64,000 bases of DNA from Hermatobates lingyangjiaoensis (lineage: Eukaryota > Arthropoda > Insecta > Hemiptera > Hermatobatidae), in NCBI GenBank assembly GCA_026182355.1, contig JAPFBL010000255.1, forward strand, positions 3,410,001-3,474,000, in the 5' to 3' direction. Within the stretch, counting starts at the first letter, position 1; the number at the start of each line of letters is the position of its first letter. The notes below the pieces were generated by a model. That model saw only the letters and a program-made list of their open reading frames with translations, was not told the DNA's origin and did no database searches. Made by a program: the position numbers and the translations under genes. This document shows, piece by piece, positions 55,474 through 64,000 of this stretch.

Positions 55474-56234
55474 ATATATATATGTATATTCAAAAGTTCG
55501 TTAATTTTTGGTCTGAATGACCTTTAGGAGAGCAAAGGGAGTGAGAACAAACGTTGGAAAGCTGCTCTGCCTCTTACGTTTGTCTCCCTCTCTCTGCTAT
55601 CCTGAAGAGGGTTGAAACCAATATAGAAGTGAGTTATGTCTGTGTCTATCTTTCTATTATTCTTTTCGTTTTAACATATACATGACATAAAAGAAAACGT
55701 AGAAACCACAGCATTATTTTAAAATGAGACTTAGATATGGTTAAGGTTACGTTGAAAGATTTTAGTCTTGTTTTCCCATTTCATATTGTGGTTTGATCGT
55801 CGATTGTTATTTCACTTGTTTATTGTAAATCTCTATATATATATTTTTATTTATCATATATATTTTTTCAATAAAAATACGATCCGAAACGGACAAATAA
55901 TGTTTAATGTAGATAAAAAAACATTTTTTACCCTCTTAGTTCTTCCTTTTTTTTGCTCTCAGATGACATAAAGTGAAATTTCTCAGAGCAAGTATTTCTA
56001 TTGTAAGGAATCAACATCTAAACCACGATAAGTGGCTTACTTTTTTCATCAGAAAAAAGGATTGATTTTATTCATCCGAAACAAGCTGTCTTCGTCAGAG
56101 TGAAACGAAGAAAGTTTTGTGATTTGATGATCATCAGTATCACAAAGTGATTGTGAACTCTTGTTATAATCAATGGAATATATAAAACTTTAAACTATAT
56201 AGATATATATAAAATGAAATGAAACGGCCCACAG

Positions 56235-56400
56235 TACATTAGATAAAAATCTGGAGTGGCCTACACTCAACTTTACTATAAGTAACTTAATATCAAATTT
56301 CTTGAGTATATAATATATAACGTCTCATTTAAGCATAACGTAAACATCTAAATGGGATATGATTATTAGTCTTTCATTCCTGAGGTAAGTATCTTGTAAT
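56235..56400. repeat. Dispersed repeat fragment (41005 family)
   Basis: ATCTGGAGTGGCCTACACTC and TTAGTCTTTCATTCCTGAGG match the 20340 copy in order. It follows half-foldbacks at 55965-56115. Confidence 0.65.
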
Positions 56401-57829
56401 GATACTCGTACCTAGATGTTGTTTCAAAGATGACCAGTTTTTCTTTTGTTGCTCGAATGTGTTTGGACATATTTGATGTGGGTTTGAAACAAATGTAAAA
56501 GTTATGTGATTGAAAGAAATATAAAAATCTAACATCCCACATAAATGTAGGACAGAATTTCATCAACCTCAACATCATGTTCTGGGAGGATAAGTCTACC
56601 TAATCGACTTTATATTCATGCATTATAGAACAGTTATTTCGAAATTACTATTAACTCGTACTTTTTAGAACCAGTTAGTAGATGCGCTACAATTTAACAG
56701 CTTAAATTAGAAATTAATAAATGTCTAATTTGTCTGTCTGTTTTACAGAATGGTTTGATTTGTTTGATATTATCTTCAAACAATTCTTCATTTAATTTAT
56801 TATTGTTTGATCAGACCAAAAAAGAAATATTATTGAAAGTGTAATTATCCAAAACCACCGTGAAAGTTAATTTTAAGTAATAAGTCTAGGACTTTATAAA
56901 TTAGATTAAGGGTTGGTTGAAGAAATTATCAAACAAATTCGACCATTATGCAGACTGAGAAAAGGTTGGCCAGGGCTCACAAGTCTCCTAACTCTTCGAT
57001 TAAACAACATGAAATCTTACCCTCTTTCTTGTTCTCCAATGATTTTTATAAAATATCATCAAAGCATTTTTTTCAAACTGAGATTTGTTTCTGACGAAGT
57101 ACACTTCTTACGGTTGAAGGGTCTTAGGCTTTTTTTTTTTGATTTCTTATTGTGGTTTGGACGTTGATATATACATATATAAGAATGAATTATTATATTT
57201 ATTGCTATTCATTGATTTCAACAGAATTATATGTTTAAATCAGGTTTAAGTCCCTGAATCGGTTTACTAAACTTATGGCAGCTAAATTAACACACAGGTC
57301 TAACTGTGGCTTTTTAATATATTTTTTTTATGTAACACTTGTTTATAGAATAAGAATCCGACCATTTGTAAGTTCGTTTTTTCGCCAAGTTGTTTATATC
57401 GGTTTGTAAGTAAATTCTACTTAAGTTTAGCCTGGATTTTTGTGTTCAAATGCAGGGGTATTAAGGATTTTAAGTTTAACTTTGATATAATGTTAAAGAA
57501 GTAGAAATAATCAATTATTAAGATTGTGGTTATTGTTAAATGGCACCACGTGATTATTTTTGTTTTGTGTTCTTTGTGAACCAGAGTGTCCTGAAAGTTT
57601 TTTTGTATATTTTCATCAAACTTTAATTTGAAGTAGGAAGCAGGTTAGGCTTTTTTAAACTACTTGTTACCATTTTAACATTTTCCTTATAAATAAAGTT
57701 TGGGGTTTCTGAATCCTTGTATATCATATAGATAGGCTTCTTTGATAACCTTTGCTCTTTCTAGTTAATCCAGTTTATGTAATGTATAAAATTTCTTAGT
57801 TTAATTATTTTTTTCGAACAGAATTACGT

Positions 57830-58260
57830 TACTTCAGCCAAGGGGGCATGCTCTCACTTCTGTGGGTTAGATCCCCTGATTAACAGGCGCTCACCTGATA
57901 CTCCTAGGTTGTAGGTACTGTTGGGGAAGGGAGTCTCACTCAAGATGAACCACGCGATTTAAGGTAGAGGTTTATGAAATGAAGGGCTAAGCCAGTAAGC
58001 TCTTATGGATTTGGTATATTACCACAATGCTCATTGAATACTTCGGTTCGAGCGTGAGCCTGTTAACTCATAGTGGCTGTGGTTTTAAACCGAAGGTTGA
58101 ATGCTAGATTTGCCCAAGATTCCCTTGTCGCTATGTATATTCTCGCGTCGATACCATGGTTAGCAGCAAATGGTGGCTAAAAGGCTTCATCGCTCCCAGT
58201 AGTGACATGGTATCAATTTGTGGAGACTGTTTTAGACGACTACTTAAGTCCTTTCAACCC
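57830..58260. repeat. GC-enriched unclassified block
   Basis: Markedly richer in G and C than the intron around it. It contains CTTCGGTT/AACCGAAG (58040-58100) and GATACCATG/CATGGTATC inverted pairs. No frame or RNA family was recognised; it may be part of a retroelement. Confidence 0.3.
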
Positions 58261-59844
58261 GCAAAACTTTCAAGATATAGGTAGGTATTCATGACTTGTA
58301 TACATGTATCTATGCCTTGCAAGAATTATTATTTAATCAAATAATAATTGGACTAAACAGTGATTCATTAGGTGTTCTTTGAAATCACTTAAACTAACTG
58401 CTTAATAGTATTTTTCATGTATTTACTATTTCATTATAGTTGAACATTTAGACATTATAGCAGTTCTTATGAAAGTAAAAGTCCTAAATGTTTGGGCGAA
58501 TTTTTCTATATTATCTGCTAAAAAACTATTTTAACTTATATTTTGTTTTACTCGTGGAGGTAGTAAGACTAGGGTGAGATGGAAGTAACCCACAGGGCAT
58601 TAGGATGAAAAAGAATGTTAACTTCTTTTAAATTAGAAAGGATTCGTTAAAGAAATTTGTTTAACTTTGGGTTATAAACAGGGTGGTAATTATAGGGGCA
58701 ATGCTTCATTAGATATTCCTCATGAAGTTTTAAATCCTTTCATTTTATATTTATTACTATATTTATGAATTTAAGTCTAGTTAGACGCACCTATTGGGTT
58801 TATTTAAGCCTGCTTGAGCTAACCTGTTTTAGTTTATTATCATGTTCCGCAGCCTTTAGAGCACACCATGAATGCATGGGCTAACCATCTTTCGTCCACT
58901 TCCTTCCCTATCCATTCCTTAAGTGACGCCTTAAGGAATCTCGGAGGGAGGGAGTTTTGTTCAGCTAAACAGTTCTCCACTTCATTTCTTTGTATTTCCA
59001 TTGTATTTCACATAAGTGTTAGCTTATTATTCTTCGCTAACTTCCTTATGGAAGAGAGACATACCCTAACTATTTTTTAAATTGAAGGTGGTGGAGTTCA
59101 TTCCATTTCATTGGGTTATTTAAGAGATGGCCCTAATACCAGAAGTATGATTACTATTATCATGTCTTAAAAACAAGGAGTTAACTGGAGTGTTGTATTT
59201 ATAGTTTTATGGCCCATCATACCTCTTTATTACCTATAATAAACATAATAAACCTCTTTATTGCTCATACCTCTTGAACCTTCCAACAAAAATGCACAAA
59301 AAATTACTTTGATTTCACTCTTTATGGAGAAATTGGCTAGATTGAAGCATTATTTTTTTTAGGTTTGTTGTAATAAAGTTGAATTAAATGAACACAGGTT
59401 TGTGAGATTGGGAGAATATGATCTTGATTGAAGGAAAGTAGAGGAGTACTTGTGGGAATGAATTTCAAAGAGAAGCCAAACAATAAGGGTGGGAAGAGAA
59501 CGGGAAGTTTTATGTTTCGTCTTGGAAGGGTCGCTGTGGAGAAGAGGGCACCTACTTAGCGTGCGATTGTTCCAAGAGAAGGTAATTCATTAAGCCATGT
59601 GGGAACGAGCAGCTTTGATGGCAGACTTGAGCTTCTCTTTCACATCCCGATTGTTGTAGTAACCAAACTAATGTAATCAACCTAAATCTCCTTAGATACT
59701 AACTATATATAGAAAACACCCAATTCTTTTTTTTAACTTTTACTAATTTAATTATTCTTTCTTTTTTTTAAAAAAAAAAAAGTTCAAATATAAAACTAGC
59801 TAGTTGAACTAGATCACCCTTTTATATCATTGATTAGACTAGGG

Positions 59845-59925
59845 CAGTGCTTTTCAAACCTTTTTCGACGCGGAACCTTTTTTAGTTCCTGTAACTTTCC
59901 CGGGAACCCCAGATTTTAATGATTT
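59845..59925 (+). mobile_element. hAT-like terminal sequence
   Basis: CAGTGCTTTTCAAACCTTTT followed by CGCGGAACC and GGAACCCC follows the common hAT end pattern CAGTG.TT.TCAA.C.. with GCGGACCCC. The other end of the element was not found. Confidence 0.4.
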
Positions 59926-61018
59926 CATAAAATCATAATATAAATATTTTCATATACATTTTAAATAGTATGTATGTTTAAAAACAATTAAATAAGTAAT
60001 ATTACTGTAATGTGTATTTTTCGAATAAAAATTCAAAACTAAAAGATTTTAATTTTCATATTTTGCACAAGTGCATAACACATAAAACAGAATTACTAGC
60101 AATTTAACACAGAGTTTGTTTTGCAATCATTTTTGGCTTTATAGTTGAGAGTTTGATTCTCAAGTTAGCCCCAGCATTAAAACCAAAAGCTGAGTTACGC
60201 TTTAATTGGTAAATAATAATTATATATTTGAGTACATCATTGTCTTGAAGGATATGAAAGTTATAGTGACAAAGGAAATTTTTGAACGGGCAAATATATT
60301 TTTGCTATGAATCAAGAAATCGTTGCAGGAGCAGTTTTCTGAGGTAATAATTCAGTGTTATTTTATATTATTTATTTATTCCATTGAGAAAGTACGGTGA
60401 AAAATGTTTGACAGAATGGAGTAGGTCAATTATTTGAGGTTATTCTTATTTGAAATAAAGTTTGAATTGTTATCACAAAGCCTCTGTCTAATCTAAACGT
60501 TCTCATGCTGAGTGTAAAGTGATGTAGTCTCCTCTGAAAGGAGATCCATTCAGACTTGTGAATAGTCTTCTTTTGTAACCGAACAGAATGCCACATTATA
60601 AAAACTTCATATATTATCCCAAAGCTCACTAGCCTGGTTAAAGAAACAATGTCTGTATTATAGCTTTATTCAGATATATCAAAATCTCTTAAAGCTTTAT
60701 CTATTGCGATTATGTACTTAGAAATAGAAGTTTGCTTTGAATCATGACTTTATATTCTGTGTTTAGAAAAAGAAGACATCTAAATGAATCATTTTTTCAC
60801 GTTTTGGTATTGTTGAATACTTAATAAATCATCGTATCTTTAAGACCAGCTGGAATGATCAATCATTTCTGTCTTGTTTACGGAAAATAAACATTCATTT
60901 CCATGTCTTCAGTAGCAACATTACTTCAATGCGTATGGGAAATACACATGTGGTATGCTATTATGTCATATGATACATAATATGACCATGTAAAAATGCT
61001 TTTATAAGGCATGTGATT

Positions 61019-61044
61019 TATATATATATATATATATATATATA
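61019..61044. repeat. TA microsatellite next to palindrome
   Basis: A (TA)n run abuts the left arm of the large palindrome. Another (61900-61928) follows at some distance on the right. Confidence 0.85.
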
Positions 61045-61753
61045 TGCTTTTAAAAACTGGATGTCTGTTTTCACTTGATTCAATTTCGTCTTATATTTTT
61101 CCAAATTACGAAATTTTTTCTTCAACTCAGAACTCAACTTAAAAATTAAATCACCATAATTTTTTATTTTATTATTGAACATGTTTCGGTGTACGTTCAC
61201 CATCTTCAGCAAAAACACAATTAAATTACAATTACACTTAACAAATGAATCTAATACTTAAAATTACATTGCAAAAACAATAAGTGAACAAGGTAACTGA
61301 AGGTTACGCAGCCAGGTTAGGGGTTGTCAGTGTTGGCATAACTAGCCCTAGGTTTCCAAACAAGCGCAACTGGTTGGCAAAATTACCTTTTTGATCGTTC
61401 ATGCTAGGAGCTATTTCTAGTACACCAGTTGCGCTTGTTTGGAAACCTAGGGCTAGTTATGCCAACACTGACAACCCCTAACCTGGCTGCGTAACCTTCA
61501 GTTATCTTGTTCACTTATTGTTTTTGTAATGTAATTTTAAGTATTAGATTCATTTGTTAAGTGTAATTGTAATTTAATTGTGTTTTTGCTGAAGATGGTG
61601 AACGTACACCGAAACATGTTCAATAATAAAATAAAAAATTATGGTGATTTAATTTATAAGTTGAGTTCTGAGTTGAAGAAAAAATTTCGTAATTTGGAAA
61701 AATATAAGACGAAATTGAATCAAGTGGAAACAGACATCCAGTTTTTAAAAGCA
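61045..61753. mobile_element. Large palindrome, 330-bp arms, with Penelope-like ORF
   Basis: Arms 61045-61374 and 61424-61753 are almost exact complements around a 49-base loop. Each arm encodes, outward, a Lys-rich peptide with a coiled-coil-like stretch (LSSELKKKFRNLEKYKTKLN) and then DIQFLKAC. On the right arm it runs on past the palindrome into IEEGLLPTF. The pattern ..FL..C....L.P.F resembles the N-terminal part of Penelope-like retroelement ORFs. Right before it is CTGAAGATGGTGAACG then CACCGAAAC. A few mismatches (for example AAATTT vs AAATTTA, CAAGTGG vs CACTTGA) show slight divergence. Confidence 0.75.
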
Positions 61754-61901
61754 TGTATTGAAGAAGGACTGCTCCCAACTTTTACAAATATATTTATATA
61801 TAAATATATATTTATATATATATGATGATGTAGATGCGATTTTATAACCCATATGATTTATATACACATATGATCACATAAATATGATTTTATGTAATCA
61901 A

Positions 61902-61933
<32 letters not shown>

Positions 61934-63346
61934 GATATTGGAAATATAATTTTATAATTCATATGATTTATATACACATATGGTCATGAAAATATGATTT
62001 TTTTTTGGGCCTGCCAATAGAGTTCTTTTGAAGAATTGTAAATAAGATAAAATCATTTAAGTGATAAATGTGATTTTGAGTATAATATATTGAAAAGTTC
62101 AACAATATATTTTACATGTATCCGTCTCCACTAGTTCAATTTAGTGTAAACAGTTTTTTTTCATGCAAAGGATAGTTTCTAAGCATACACACGATTCACC
62201 CACTGAGAGGTTTTGTAACATTGGGAAGGACACCCGTATGATCACTATCTCACAGGCTGCTGGTCAATGCGGGCTGTTCCCCATTAACACTAGATTGATT
62301 GGTCCATCTGCGGCGGTATTCAACACTTTCTCTTTCCAACAAGGCTCTTGAGTGCTCAATTACTTTGATCGTCTCTTCTGACTTGAGTTCCTTTATTCAA
62401 TAATTCCATATTACATATACTCTTGTGTATATATGGCTGTGGTAATTTATATATTTTTGTGGTATTGTATTTTGAATTTGTAACTATAAAAGACCTTGAT
62501 GCAACTGTTTAAGGTATGGATTTTTAATTCGATAACCATTTTTGCATTTGTGCTAACAGACCATTCAAATGTGATTTTATTTTATATCTTTATAAGCAAT
62601 TAAACGAAACGATTCCATAAACTAAATGTACAAAAAAAAAACACAGAAAACAGACAAAAACTTACTATGACAAATTGTCTCGTATCCTCCTGATTTCTTA
62701 AAAGAGCTGTTGTATCAACATACGTAATCCATATAATAAATTTGGAGAACACTATAATCGTCTGTGTTTGGTACACCTAGTACTAGTAAGGCTAGAATTA
62801 AGATTTTAATGAAGAAAGAATTATTTGTAAGGAGCGAAATGAGCAAAGAAGAAAAACGTTGGAAATGCTATAGAAGTCCTTAACTATACAAGAAATGTTC
62901 CTTACAGTTGTAAGTTAATCAATTTTTGGTTGTCTCTATCAGTTAGTATATCTCTAAATTAATTAGTAAAAGTTATCATTTTGGCTGGTATAATTGTTTT
63001 ATTGTAGCTTCCTTGTTTATTACATGACAGTTGTATTAAAGTTGTCTTCATACACCTGTAATGCAATAGTTAGTTCATTGTTTTTCATTTTTAAAGTTTT
63101 GTACCGTTACTTTACTCATTTATTCCAGAATATTTACATTTGTAACGTTCAGTAGGTTGTAACTTTGCATCTTTTGATATGTGTACAATTGTTGGTTGTT
63201 ACATGATTTCTTATATTATCTTTTGCATAGAAGCTTTATACGAAGACTTTGAATTAAAAACGAAACGTAGGCCTTGCAAGTTTTATTTGAATATTGAAAA
63301 CTGATAAATAGTTTTATTGTATTCTGTTTTATGACGATAATCAAGT

Positions 63347-63977
63347 TATATATCTACTTGATGTTCTCTTGAGGACTCAGGGGCCACTTCACTGGGAGGG
63401 TTCTTCTTATGTGGGGAAGCAGTTCCCCTCATTACCATGTGCCTTCCTCGCCGCGAGAGTGGCCAACAGTTACGCTGCTTGCATAGACTGACTAACAGGT
63501 GGTATGTTTTGTGTCCACTGACCTCACCTACAGCCAAGGCAGGATGAGTAGGATCTAGGTCGGGAGTTCTACCCGAGAGCACTTAAAATACTGTCGGTAC
63601 CACACATGCTGGGGTAGCCCAGGTGGGACTTCTTTACGTTGTTCCGCATGCCCTGTCGTAGGTGTTGGACTCCGGGATGGTTGTGGTACCTCACCCAGGA
63701 AAGGTAGACTCTCTAAGAGTCGCTGCGTGAGAAGCGGTATCTTCTAGGGTGGTTAACCACAGAGCAATAAGAGAGAGTTAGACCCTCGAGCTTTACTATT
63801 GGGTAAGGTCCATCGCTTGGCATTTGGACTTGAAAACTGGTACTCACTTCGCTGAGGCCTAGTCGTGGATCAATGGGTACTTCCCTTCTGTGGGACGACC
63901 GAATCCTATTGGATTCGAGGGTTGTCCTTAAACTAAATTGAGTGAGAGGATACTGACTTCCTATATATCTACTTGAT
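63347..63977. mobile_element. 599-bp GC-rich insertion with 16-bp target duplication
   Basis: TATATATCTACTTGAT occurs at 63347-63362 and again at 63962-63977, flanking a GC-rich 599-base segment foreign to its AT-rich surroundings. A 16-base duplication suits target-primed reverse transcription. There is no poly(A) tail and no A/B box that I can see. One 78-codon minus-strand frame is present without recognised homology. Confidence 0.75.
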
Positions 63978-64000
63978 AAAGTATATGTGTATGCTTGATA

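Larger units (their letters stand above)
54279..55733. mobile_element. Nested repeat island bounded by a 105-bp inverted repeat
   Basis: About 54279-54386 (TTAGCCTCATTTTAAAATAA, ACAGATATAACTCACTT) is the imperfect complement of about 55630-55733. Between them lie a transposase remnant, a 54904-55079 foldback and a 55149-55473 foldback with a minisatellite. Just outside, 54218-54270 has another hairpin (TAACAGTCCTTGTCA/TGACGAGGACTGTTA). Confidence 0.7.
52689..64000 (+). other. Liprin-alpha: Liprin-alpha first intron, repeat-rich
   Basis: No second liprin exon (expected to begin near EF.AL.KEL) was found up to the end of the window, so the intron exceeds 11.3 kb. It contains the nested repeat island at 54.2-55.8 kb, further foldback halves near 56.0 and 57.1 kb, a GC-enriched block at 57.83-58.26 kb, a hAT-like end at 59.85 kb, the large palindrome at 61.0-61.8 kb and a GC-rich insertion at 63.36-63.96 kb. 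Confidence 0.7.

Noticed and set aside
59590..59665. Minus-strand peptide FGYYNNRDVKEKLKSAIKAA
   Set aside because: It looks protein-like and ends in a stop, but no upstream frame or acceptor could be joined and I recognise no family.
60342..60356. 15-base AG|...|GTAATA microexon-like stretch in liprin-alpha intron
   Set aside because: It would encode five residues that do not match the expected liprin continuation; chance splice-like sites are frequent.
61589..61615. Functional hammerhead ribozyme
   Set aside because: The core blocks are there, but an extra base sits before the stem and neither stem I/III pairing nor a cleavage triplet could be placed; reported only as a structural resemblance.

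Overview
The window is AT-rich eukaryotic nuclear DNA with large introns, GT-AG splice junctions and many decayed or palindromic transposable elements. The proteins (an insect-type RpS23, a liprin-alpha N-terminus, an UNC5 netrin receptor) point to an arthropod, most likely an insect. I cannot name the species from sequence alone. All three genes were assembled by hand from splice sites and reading-phase agreement.

Layout. (1) 1-36.5 kb, + strand: the 3' part of a netrin receptor UNC5 gene. Its extracellular exons lie upstream of the window. Ten exons (7643-35173) encode the transmembrane helix, juxtamembrane linker, ZU5 domain, UPA domain and C-terminal death domain. They join without a frame break into 581 residues plus stop. 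An additional short in-phase exon ending in a stop (12257-12312) sits in the first cytoplasmic intron and could give a tail-less receptor. (2) 36.5-43.4 kb: intergenic, with a tRNA-derived SINE, an exact 137-bp tandem duplication and an unclassified dispersed repeat of about 1.2 kb. (3) 43.4-47.6 kb, - strand: complete four-exon RpS23 (143 aa). Its last intron is 3.2 kb and holds a transposase remnant, a foldback remnant and a 27-G run. (4) 47.6-52.1 kb: AT-rich intergenic with two old direct duplications. (5) 52.1-64 kb, + strand: CpG-enriched promoter region with a perfect CRE palindrome, the first coding exon of liprin-alpha (83 aa), then more than 11 kb of first intron full of nested repeats.

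Gene roles. UNC5 is the repulsive netrin receptor of axon guidance. Liprin-alpha organises presynaptic active zones and LAR-type phosphatases. RpS23 (uS12) is a core 40S ribosomal protein. The first two are neuronal, but nothing here shows co-regulation.

Most unusual content: a wealth of foldback (long inverted repeat) elements. Several unrelated ones carry the same core, CTGANGA - short hairpin - GAAA, near the inner end of the arm. The largest (61045-61753) has two 330-bp arms, each encoding a peptide resembling the N-terminal part of Penelope-like element ORFs.
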